Shown here piece by piece: positions 1-10,066 of a DNA stretch of 64,000 bases. The stretch covers positions 655,949 through 719,948 of the forward strand of contig MU001683.1 in assembly GCA_010093515.1 (NCBI GenBank), in the 5' to 3' direction. The stretch is from Lineolata rhizophorae. Lineage: Eukaryota; Ascomycota; Dothideomycetes; Lineolatales; Lineolataceae. Numbering within the stretch: position 1 is the first letter of the stretch; each line of letters starts with the position of its first letter. The notes below the pieces were generated by a model. That model was not told the DNA's origin and ran no database searches. It was given only the letters and a program-made list of their open reading frames with translations. The translations under genes were made by a program, and so were the position numbers.

Positions 1-1
1 C

Positions 2-997
2 GTCGCGCAGCGGCAGGAGCTCTTCCAAAAGCATGGCAAAATGGTGCTGGACGCGCTGCCTGGCTCGGAGCTGGCCTGCAAGGAGCTCATGGAGATGTGT
101 CTGCAGTTCTACGCGGCGCGGTACCCGGGACTGTTCCGCATCGACAAGGAGAACATGGTGTTCCACAATGGGATCCTTGGCACGAAGACGGACCTCAAGG
201 CCACATCGCCGCTGCATGTGCTGTTGAATAATGTGCCCGAGGACTTCGGCATCATGCTGCGTGATCCCCAGGATGGGTCGTATCAGTTCCGCGCGGGCAC
301 GATTTGTAGTAGCTTGGGCTGGCATGTTGGTACTAAGATCGGGATGCGTCTGCATGAAATCCATGAGCCGATTCCGGATTATAAGGAGAAGATGCAGTTT
401 TCGATGGATAGGTAAGCATTCTTTCCCACCGCCCCGCACTCACTTCATTGGCGGTGTGGCGTGGTAGATGGTGGGAACGTCGGACGTGCGGTTCGCTAAC
501 GTGCGCACCCGCACAGATACTTCGCCAAGAAGCCCACCGACAAGGCGATCCAACGCGGCAGCTGGGGCCTTGAGGTCGACCAGCCGCTCTTCATGCCGCC
601 CGGCGACCCGCACGAGAAGTACCGCGACTATCAGGCCTCGGAGCTGACGCTATCTCGCTGCAACCTGCGTGTGGACTGGCAGACGTTGCGGCGGCTGCCC
701 TTGTCCGCCGCCGTCGTCTTTAACTTCAAGGGGCTCTTCACGCCGGTGGAAGAGTTCGCCGACGAGCCGTACGTGCCGTCCATCGTGCTTAAGGTGCTGC
801 GCGAGGGCAAGAAGAGCATCATGGAGTACAAGAACACGTGGCATGTCGAGCACGTGGTTATCCCTGCATTGGAGAAGTTTGAGAAGGAGCAGGTGGAGAA
901 AGGGATGGTGGAGAAGGACTGGAATGTGCATACGTTGGATGAGAGCCCGTTCTTCCCTGGGTGGGAGGAGAAGTGGCATCGTATGCAGGGGTTTTAA
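2..997 (+). CDS. DUF3445 / heme-dependent oxidative N-demethylase-like protein, 5' partial
   Basis: The gene enters from the left edge of the window, so its N-terminus is missing. Two exons are visible, 2-411 and 517-997. The intron at 412-516 has donor GTAAGC and acceptor CGCACAG, and joining the exons gives continuous frame (D-R-Y-F-A). The product carries the pattern I associate with the DUF3445 (HODM alpha-like) family: FRAGTICSSLGWHVGTKIG, then an IHEPIPDY segment, then a DWQTLRRLP motif and an acidic C-terminal tail. Bacterial relatives include a haem-dependent oxidative N-demethylase subunit, but the substrate of the fungal proteins is not known to me. The ORF ends with TAA at 995-997 and faces the beta-glucosidase gene tail to tail. 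The family call is from remembered motifs, so enzyme activity is inferred. Confidence 0.75.
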
Positions 998-1789
998 GTG
1001 TGTGCGCTGGTTTATATACTGCTTGCCGGCGTAAGTGCTTTATAAGGTTGCAGGGTAGGTACTGATCCTACTGCCGACTCGGTTGTGGCGGTTAATGCCT
1101 GCGTGGCTGCGTGTGCGAAGGGTATTGTTAGAGGCGGACAACATTTTTATCCAGGTGTGGAGGTTTTGTGGCTTAGGCGCACATACCTAGGCTCCATTGG
1201 TGGCTGTTTCTTCTTTTTATTTGCTTTCTATATTCCTGGGGTTGTCGACATAGTGATGGCCTCAACGATCTGATATGAATTTCCTTAGGCGGTAGATCTA
1301 GTTGGATATATCTTATAGGTTATATAAAAGCAATAGCTGGGCCTCAATGGCCTAGAGAAATACCTAATTAGGTTATCGAGGCCTTCAAATATTGAGGGTC
1401 CGGGTTGTAGAGTGAACAATGCGTGTTTGTGTTGGATTTATCCAGGTCCGGTGCTAGGGCTACGCCCGTGACCTTGCCCCGCTTTGGCCTCCGAGTGGTC
1501 GGCAGCTACGCCATACCCGCCACGTTATGATTCAAACCACATGCCTAAGCACGGTACTGGCAGTTGCTAGTTGGTGCTTGTATCGCTACGAGAAGGATCC
1601 ACGTCTGTAAGCTCTGGCGCAATTAATCCTATTAGATGGAACAGGTAATCCTATGTATATGCATATGCCTTGGGTCAGATCTACACGCGCAACAGCAGCG
1701 TGGCATTTTTGTTCGTCCACCTGGCCTCTGCCCTCGCAGTGCCGTCCAATTTTCAAATTCACAGTTGCCTCACTCCACTCCCCTTAAAT
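998..1789. other. convergent intergenic region
   Basis: This 0.8-kb stretch lies between two convergent genes. I see no credible coding frame and no RNA gene. It holds the two 3' untranslated regions and a T/A-rich part around 1280-1420. Confidence 0.6.
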
Positions 1790-4274
1790 CTACACTGTAA
1801 TCTCCCCACTACTCCTCAGATCCCTCGAGCTGCTGCCAACATCCAGCGTGAACGTCCCCTCCGGGACGACCCACTGCTTGGCGTCTGTGTCCCAATAACT
1901 CAGATCCTTGCGGCGGATCTCGAATGTGACATCTGCGCTCTCGCCCGGCTCGATCATCACCTTGTCGAAGCCGCGCAGCTGGCGGGGCGGCTGGCCGGAC
2001 GCCGACGACGGATAGCCGACGTATAGCTGGGGCACCTCGGCGCCGGCGACGTCGCCGCTGTTGGTCACGGTGAGCGAGACGGTCGAGACGGTCTCGTAGA
2101 GGTCGGCGGCGCCGCCGGGGACGGTGGGGCCCGTGGCGGGGCCGGCGGAGGGGGCGCCCTCGACGCTGATCTCGCTGTAGTTGAAGGTGGTGTATGCTGG
2201 GAATCGATTCGGTTAGAGGAATCATAACTTGGACAATCAAAGCAAATATTGGAGATGCATGGGATGACCGCGGAGGGGAAAGCCTCAAGAAGGCAAGGAG
2301 AGGTAAACTTACACAGCCCGAAACCAAACTCGAACCGCGGCTCGATGTTGCTCTCGTCAAAGTGGCGATAGTCGATGAAGACGCCTTCCTCGAAGTTATC
2401 CGGGCCGGCGGTCACAATGGACGTGCCGTAGTCCTCTGCCGTCTTGGCTAGCGTATAGGGCATCTTCCCGCTCGGCGCCACGTCGCCCCACAGCACCTCG
2501 ACGAGCGAGTTGCCGGACTCCTGGCCGGGCAGTCCGGCCCACACGACGGCCTTGACGCCCGCCATGTCGATCCAGTCCTCCATGAGGATGGCGCCGGTGC
2601 TGTGGATCACGACGATCGTGTTGTCGTTGGCCTCGGCAACGGCGCGTACCAGGTCGTCGCCGTTGTGCCAAGCGTACAGGTCGTTGCGGTCGCCAAAGTT
2701 GCCCTCGACCTCGATGTAGCCCTCGCCCGAGTCGGCGTTGATGAAGACGATGGCTAGGTCGGCGCCCTGCGCTGCCGAGCGGCCCTGGTTGGCGTCGTCG
2801 TTGCCGCTCGTCGTGGCCGAGCCGCCGGACTGCTGAGCGCGCTCCGTGATGGCATCATTAGGCGCGATAAGATACTGGTCGGGAAAGTTAGTACGAGGAT
2901 TATTTGAATCGTCTTGCGTCTGAAGAAAAAGGGGTAATACCTGCATGTTCACAGTTCCAGATCCCCAGCCCATCGTCAACGTCCCTTGGTTGCAACCCAT
3001 GTCCGCGCACGAGTTGATACCCTGCGGATTTGCAATAGCATCAGACCCGATAATAGCGATGCTGCCCGGGTTGCTAAGCGGCAGGATGTTATCCTCGTTC
3101 TTGAGCAGGACAATGCCATCGCGCGCCACCGCGAGCGCCACTTCGTCATGGTTTCCGGAGACGTCCGGACCCCCGTTTCCGTTCCACGAGTCGAAAGCAA
3201 CTGGAGGGTAACTTTGATCCTGGCCGGTCAGGTACCACGAAGCAATGATGCGGGTCACCATATCGTCGACGCGGTCCTCGGATACTTGGCCCTGCTGCAC
3301 TGCGCTCTGCAGCTGATTGCCCCAGTAAATGCTGTCGCCATTGAAGTCGGTGCCTGGTATTATTCGCGGTCAGCCTGGAGAGCCACAATTTGAAGCAGCA
3401 TGCTTGTCTCCCAACTGAGAGAAGTTTGGTACTCTGCTAACTTACCTGGCATTGTCATATCAAGTCCAGCGTTTGCCGACTCGACGGTCGAGTGCTGCGC
3501 ATTCCAATCGGTCATAATGTAACCCTTGAAACCGAGCTCCTCCTTGAGCAGCTCATCCATAGCGTGCTCGTCCTCGCAAGTCCAGGTATCGTCTAGCTTG
3601 TTGTACGAACACATCATGGCGGCGACGTTTGCCCAAACGGAGTCGGCAAACGGCCAAAGGTACAGCTCGTGCATCGTCTTGTCGTCGATGTTCGAGCTGA
3701 TGGTGTCGCGACGGTTCTCCTGCTCGTTGCCGATGTAGTGCTTGCCCGTCGCTTGCACGCCGGCATCCTGCATCCCCGCGATGGACTCAATCATGGCGAT
3801 GCCCGTTAGGTATGGGTCCGGTGAGAAGCCTTCCCAGTTGCGCCCGCCGGCCGCGAATTTCCCGATACCGCCCGCCACAGGCCCGAGCATGACGTGGATT
3901 CCGAGCGCCTTGGCTTCTTCGCCAATGGCATGACCGCGATCGTAGATGAGCTTCTTGTCCCAAGTCGACGCCGCTTGAACGCCGGCCGGGAACGCCGTGA
4001 TGCCTGTGGCATACCGAACCCCGAGAGGCCCGTCCTGAAGGCAAAGAGAGGGAAACCCGATCGAATTGGCTGCATGGGTGTTGCCTACGCATGGCCCCTG
4101 AGACCAACCGACACCGGTTACGATGCCAATTTTATCCGAAAGGGACAGACGTGACACGTCGGACTCAGCCTGGGAATAGGCGGCATCCCAGTCACCGTCG
4201 AAGCCGCCCGAGTAGGTCTGGGCGAAGGCCACGGCGGCGGAGGCCGCTAGAGAAATAATTCTGCTGCCAAGCAT
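1790..4274 (-). CDS. secreted GH3 beta-glucosidase
   Basis: This is a glycoside hydrolase family 3 enzyme that releases terminal beta-D-glucose, typically from cellobiose and short beta-glucans outside the cell. Four exons on the minus strand: 4274-3446, 3353-2941, 2874-2313 and 2196-1790 (736 aa). I start at 4274 because MLGSRIISLAASAAVAFAQ is a clear signal peptide, although an upstream in-frame extension exists. Seen in order: the N-terminal GH3 barrel (LQDGPLGVRY, GKHYIGNEQE), the nucleophile-region motif MTDWNAQHSTVESANAGLDM just before the first intron, the C-terminal GH3 domain (ARDGIVLLKNEDNILPL) and a fibronectin-III-like C-terminus (QLYVGYP, RQLRGFDKV). The second intron (2875-2940) is 66 nt with no stop, so retention would add 22 residues; GTACTAAC branch and splice sites support removal. 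Preferred substrate cannot be read from sequence. Confidence 0.93.
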
Positions 4275-6904
4275 CTTGAAAGCGGCGGAGAACGACAGCA
4301 GCGGAGTATGCCTAGCGTAGAAGCAGCGAGGCGCGCGACAGACAGCGGCGACCAACGCGCGCCAACACTCCGGCGCGTCGCCATTATATACGGACGGAGA
4401 GAACTAGAAAGAGGCATGGGACCGACGGAGGCAGCAACTAGTTTATTTGGGCCCCAGTGATACCAAGAAACCGAGAAACTGGTTGATGAATGACAAGAGT
4501 AGGACACTTGACCCCGACCGGGGACTGTTGACCGTCACGGACCTCGTCCCTTTTGGGAAGTCGACCGCGAACAAAATGCCACGCCTGGAATTGATTGACG
4601 CTCTGCTCTCGGCACAATGACAAGGTAGCGGGCTCGTCGGGTTGGTTCCTTGCTCAAAACTAGGCGGCCCGTCTATCCTTAATATAAAGCAACAGGGTCT
4701 CACCCCGCAAAACGCGCAAAGCAGGATCACGAGGGTTCGTGCGCTCAGGAACGTCGCATTTTGCCGAGTCTAGCGCAATTAGGAAATCTGCAATTCAAAA
4801 CACGTTTCTGTGTTGTGCGATGTTTTGGTTAAATTTTGAGTGGTCAGTGGGGAAACAAAAAACAAAAACTGACGTACGCGCATGAAACCCCAAGAAGCGC
4901 TAGGCGGCAGATGCCACGATCATGCGCAGTGTAGATGATCACGCTCAGCCAACCCTGACATAGCCGAGGATCTTCAGTACGTACTAGAAATCAAACGCTG
5001 GACAAACAGGAACTTGTTTTGTTGTAACTATCACGGACCCTCGCATCGAGACCGCGTCGGAGAATACAGCAAAGGGTGAACGTCCAAGCAAGACTGTACA
5101 TTCAACAGGCGCTTGACTGGATCACCGATGGAAACGCTAGAAGGGGTAGGTAAATTTGAAATGGCCTCCCAATTACTTCAAACGGCAGAACTAGCAAATG
5201 GAAATTCGCTTTCCACCTGCCGCGATGCCTCGCGGAAAATGAACGAGTAGCACTAAGTTACTCGGTTGCCAAAGATTGCAGAAAAATTGAAGCCCAAGGG
5301 ATAATCAGGCACTTGTGAATAATATAGAGATGCGAATCCTACCTGAATGTATTTGAAGCCGTGGATCCTAATTGACATGCGGCGCCGAGACTTAGTGTAG
5401 TTAAATGTGAGAGTTAACTCTTGGCGGTGAGAAAAATCATATAGCAATTTGCAACCTAGAATGCGGACTTGGTATGACGGAAGATCTCTTTGTCGGACCG
5501 TTCCACCCGGCCGGGGAGACGGACCAGTCGCGATCCCGGGGTTGCGGTGGGCTTCCAGCCATTCGGAAGCAGGAGAGCGCAGACCCCGCCTTCAGAATCA
5601 ACCTCCGCTGATGGACCCGGAGCCTTCTAGGAAATTTCGAGGCTTCTTCGGCCTGAGCAAGCACGACTATTGACGTGCTTATATGGTTCAGATGATTCCC
5701 GCCCTCTTTTCCGCCGGCAAAGTATACCTCCCCGGCGTATTTCGATATTGTCAATTGGTTGGGCTAGGATTGTACTATGTCCCGTGAGCACGTGGTATTG
5801 GACCTGCCAAATGGCTATCATCTTTCTGGCCTTCTGGGCCCCAACAGACACCAGAGAAGGCGACTGCGACGCGAGCGGGTCATGCAGAAAGAACCATAAA
5901 GAGGAGCAACCGCAAAGTGGTGCGTTTGGACCTTCTTGCCTTTGCAGCGACTGTAAACCGTACCAGGATTCGATTTTGTGAACTCGTTCATCTTACGACT
6001 GACTAGGAAAAAGACTGGATATAGACCTATTAAAGAGGCTGCAGTGAACTGATGGTAGGTAACGTCAGATTACATTGGCTAAGAAAGGTTCTTCAGCTAG
6101 TACGCGGACGAGATTGTAGAGAATCGATAGTTAGCAAAAGACTAGAGTCGAGACACGCCTAGACACGGACGGCGTCCGATGGCAAATGTGGGACCGACTG
6201 GATTCGGCGGCAGACTTGGACCTGTTTGTTGGCGTCTAGAGACTTGTAGGGCCGAAAAGCTTTGCGAGCATTACGCAAGGTGAACATCAGCTCGGCGATG
6301 AGAAAGTACGTAGGTACATAGTCTCGGGCGCCATTGAGCCCACAGAAGCTGGTGAAAGAACGGGTTTGAAGTAGCGGGGTCAATCTGCCGCAGTAAACAA
6401 CAAGAACACGCGGCCGTCAATCTGCGATTCCGTGAGTATACGGTAGGTCTTCGTTCGGTGGTTGATTGCTTCTCTCGCGGGCCGTGAAAAGCTTTAGAGC
6501 CAAGACTGGACCGGGCGCTTGAGAGCGGCGTCAGAGGAGCGTAAAATTCTGAACAAGCCATTCGAGCTCCCAGGCACGTGGAGCAGCACAGCAGGAGCAG
6601 CCAATGGAACGCGAGGTGGAGACGAGAAATCGAGAGCTTCTGGCGTGGAGCGCAGAGATTTTCGAAGCCGCCGGGGCTTTGCGTCATGCCGCTAAGCCCG
6701 ATCGGGCCGCCGGCAAGCGACCGACTGCGGTTTTTCGCCCGCCGCCCCACGATCGCTGCCTCTCCTGCCCTCAACCATCTCCGCCCCTCGACGAACAAAA
6801 GGCTGCCGAACCCGCCGTCCATCCGCCACACGACTTTTTGCGCCCACGCCCTGGCTGTATTGCCTCCTCTTCTCCCATAGCGAGGCACCCTCGCCGTAGC
6901 GCTT
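4275..6904. other. long divergent intergenic region
   Basis: This 2.6-kb region separates the GH3 gene (-) from the CPA1 leader (+). Scattered frames of 60-220 codons (for example 5437-5754 minus and 6271-6930 minus) have no recognisable domain, composition like background and no consistent splice structure, so I do not call genes. The right-hand 300 nt is GC- and CT-rich and is the likely promoter and 5' leader of CPA1. Confidence 0.5.
4384..4390 (-). promoter_or_regulatory. TATA-like element of the GH3 gene
   Basis: On the minus strand this reads TATATAA, about 110 nt upstream of the GH3 start codon. It is the only TATA-like match close upstream of that gene. CTGGGG/GTGGGG matches to the CreA consensus SYGGRG lie further upstream (about 4452 and 4850), but such short matches are common by chance. 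Confidence 0.4.
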
Positions 6905-7245
6905 ATGCGTGCTGCCCCGACCATCTTCACTTCCCAGGTACGTTACCCTTCGGCTTGTGACGTGTGGGTTTTGCTCATCGTGGCCTCTCTTATCGCCCAC
7001 CGCCCCCAATCCTCCTGTCCAAACAAGCATACGCCTTCTAAAGCCTCAATTGCCCAATTCTTCCCCTCCCCCTGTCGTCTCGTCAATTGGCACGCTGGAT
7101 AATGCTTTTGGACATTCACTAATCGCCTATTGTGTTTTAGGATTACATTTCTGGTACGCTGTCTCACAATAGTCCTGTCTGCGACTGCAGTCCCCGCTAA
7201 CAAATCGCTATCTTAGACCACCTCTGGAAGGCGTCCGTCAACTGA
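6905..7245 (+). promoter_or_regulatory. arginine attenuator peptide (AAP) uORF, spliced over three exons
   Basis: A 24-codon upstream ORF is assembled from exons 6905-6937, 7141-7153 and 7217-7245 (TGA at 7243-7245). The introns are 6938-7140 (GTACGT, branch CACTAAT, TTTTAG) and 7154-7216 (GTACGC, branch GCTAAC, CTTAG). The spliced peptide contains FTSQDYISDHLW at residues 8-19. This is the conserved core of the fungal AAP, which stalls the ribosome at the uORF stop when arginine is high and so lowers translation of the CPA1/arg-2 ORF downstream. Asp12, known to be essential in Neurospora AAP, is at position 12 here, and the total length of 24 matches the family. The uORF ends 62 nt before the main start codon. 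Without splicing the core would not be read, so the two introns must be removed for AAP control. Confidence 0.92.
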
Positions 7246-7307
7246 ACGACCCTTCCAGTCGATAGCATATCCATTCCTTTAGCCCTCCACCAGCCCTTCA
7301 CTCGAAA

Positions 7308-8843
7308 ATGTTTAAGACCTTCGGTAAAACGAGCTTCGCCAGAACTGCTGCCGGCTATGGCCGGCCGGCTCCGTGGACGCCGAAGTCCCGCCTCCTAGCC
7401 ACTGTCCAAAACAACCCCGCTGCTGCTCGTCGGGTGCCTGGGACAAGCACCAGGTCTACCCGCCCTTCGCACGAGCGAGCCACGTTCACGATCAAGGTGC
7501 GAACAACCGTCCCCGGCCCTATCGTCGCGGAAGATCTGTGGGGGTGCGACCCATCCTACACCGCCATTTGCTAAAAACGCTCTTTATAGGACGGTCCAAT
7601 CTACAGTGGCAAGTCATTCGGCGCCAAGTCCAACATCTCGGGTGAAGCCGTCTTCACCACTTCGCTCGTGGGTTATCCTGAATCTATGACCGATCCCTCT
7701 TATCGCGGCCAGATCCTCGTCTTCACGCAGCCTCTGATTGGCAACTACGGCGTTCCATCCTCGACCCGCGATGACTACGGACTTCTCCGCTTCTTTGAGT
7801 CGCCAAACATCCAAGCTGCCGGCATCGTCGTTGCTGATGTTGCGGAGAATCCCTCGCACTGGACTGCCGTGGAAAGCCTCGGGCAGTGGTGTGCCCGCGA
7901 GGGTGTCCCAGCTATCTCTGGCGTCGACACCCGAGCCATCGTCACATTCTTGCGGGAGCAGGGGTCCAGTCTAGCGCGCTTGACCATTGGCGAGGAGTAT
8001 GATGCTGATGAGGACGAGGCCTATATTGACCCTGAGGGCATCAACCTTGTGCGCAAAGTATCTACCAAGGCGCCCTTCCATGTGCCGTCTGCGGGGGGTG
8101 ACGTGCACGTCGCCCTCATCGACTGCGGCGTCAAGGAAAACATCCTACGCTCGCTCGTCAGCCGCGGGGCCTCGGTGACGTCCTTCCCCTTCGACTACCC
8201 TCTACATAAGGTGGCGCACCACTTCGATGGCGTCTTTATCTCCAACGGCCCTGGCGACCCGACGCACTGCCAGTCAACCGTGTACCACTTGCAAAAGCTG
8301 ATGGAAAACTTCGTCTCGCTACCTATCATGGGTATCTGCCTTGGCCACCAGCTAGTAGCGCTGGCGGCTGGCGCCCGTACGGTCAAGCTCAAGTACGGCA
8401 ACCGGGCCCACAACATCCCCGCCCTAGACCTCACCACGGGCCGCTGCCACATCACATCGCAGAACCACGGGTACGCCGTGGACGCGACGACGCTGCCGCC
8501 CAACTGGAAGGAGTACTTCGTCAACCTGAACGACAGCTCCAACGAAGGCCTGATCCACACGCAGCGGCCCATCTTCTCGACGCAGTTCCACCCCGAGGCC
8601 AAGGGCGGCCCGCTCGACAGCTCGTACCTCTTCGACGCGTACCTGGACAGCGTGCGCAGGTACAAGAAGGAGCAGCTCGGCATCAGCCCCGGGAGGGACT
8701 CGCGGCCGAGCCCGCTCTTGGTCGATCTGCTCGCGAAGGACCGCGTGGGCGTGAAGCCGGGCGTCCCGGATTATCCGGGTCAACCGGTGGCGGCGGGTCA
8801 AGTGGAGCAGGAGCAGAGGCCTGCGGTCGCTGCGGCGGCATAG
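7308..8843 (+). CDS. CPA1: carbamoyl-phosphate synthase, arginine-specific small (glutaminase) subunit
   Basis: This subunit hydrolyses glutamine and passes ammonia to the large subunit to make carbamoyl phosphate for arginine synthesis, normally in mitochondria. Exons 7308-7496 and 7590-8843 (480 aa); the intron at 7497-7589 begins GTGCGA and ends TTATAG and joins FTIK to [12 protein letters not shown]. The first 40 or so residues are basic and Ser/Ala-rich, as in a mitochondrial presequence. The N-terminal CPSase small-chain domain is followed by a class I glutamine amidotransferase domain with the nucleophile-elbow motif MGICLGHQ and the downstream STQFHPEA motif that carries the catalytic His and Glu. 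A Pro/Ala/Gln-rich tail of about 45 residues follows the enzyme domain. The upstream AAP uORF identifies it as the arginine-specific form, not the pyrimidine one. Confidence 0.96.
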
Positions 8844-10066
8844 GTGTGGTAGAAGTGCGGGGGAAATCTCTCGTGGGGGGAATTGGGTTGGGGTGGGGAA
8901 GAAATTTGATTGAGGCAGGCCATGCTTCTATGGAGTTATCTTCTATTCTGTTTAGTTCCTGCGGTCCAGTTTTCGGTTTGTCTTGCTGTTAAAGCTTAGC
9001 ATGATTGTGAATAGGAAAACGATTAATATTTAACACAAGTATAGCGCATTATCGGTATTGCAATAATGTGACCGGCAAAGTAATTGTGCGCAACGAACAG
9101 ATGAAAATGGCGTGAAATGGCCGCTATCCGCAGTCTTAGTCCGGCGTCGAACGATGTCGAAAGTCGAGGACTACCCGCCCATAATTTATTTTACGTCTTA
9201 GTTTATTGTCTGCATTTTGTGGACCACTAACTCTGCATCTGGGAGGTGCGTTCAGTCCGGTACCTAGGCATTATTAGGATCTTTGGAGTGCATATTGCCC
9301 TATAATTTTTTAGATTTCTACGGAGGCCTATAAATCTTTCTTTGTACTATAGACGACAGAAGGACTGGTTTATTCCGTCAGAGCACTCAAAATAGTCCCG
9401 TTTGCTCTTTGTCTCTTTCTTCGTCCCGGGTTCATACATGCTTTGGTTGGAATAATGAGATCCAGCTCTTGGCCGGGCCGTTCATTCCGCACCGCAATGC
9501 AGGTCGCGAATTCGTGCATGCTTCGGGTGTTGCCAAAAGCCGCCAAGCTCCACACGTCGGGCACCGTTTGCGGACGTGGCGCAGCCTGGCCAAACGCGGC
9601 CATGACGAACGACGGCGGCCGATCCGCGGTTCTTTCGACAACCCTACGCCGTGCTCCGCAACAACCATCAGCCTTTCTTTGACGCAGCAGGCCTTTCACA
9701 ATCCGCTCCCGAGCACGCCACAGCTTGAGCCTGTATTTCCGCTCGCGCGCACTGGGCTCGATGTCTGGCTTTTCCTTATTATTGTCGAGTCGTCCAGCCA
9801 TCATGACTGGAGCCTTCTTCACTTTGCATTGTCCGACGCCCGTCTAGTGCTTCTTGATTTCCTTGCTTCGCCCCTCCCAAGTGGGTTGACTGCAAGGCGT
9901 ATTCCATATCATTCCAATTCACCGCGACATCTTGTGTTCATAACGGCCGCTATTGTGCCGAAAACTGAGCTGTCGCTTTTGCACGTCCTGCCTGGGCCCT
10001 TGGCTCGTAGCCTCGTAGTGTATACCGGCGCCTTTGCCCATCACATCACCGCAACTAGCCATCACC
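8844..10066. other. intergenic region
   Basis: Holds the CPA1 3' region (T-rich, about 8930-9350) and the leader of the SAP-domain gene. Frames at 9370-9822 and 9409-10089 overlap on opposite strands and show no domain, so I see no gene here. Confidence 0.5.
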
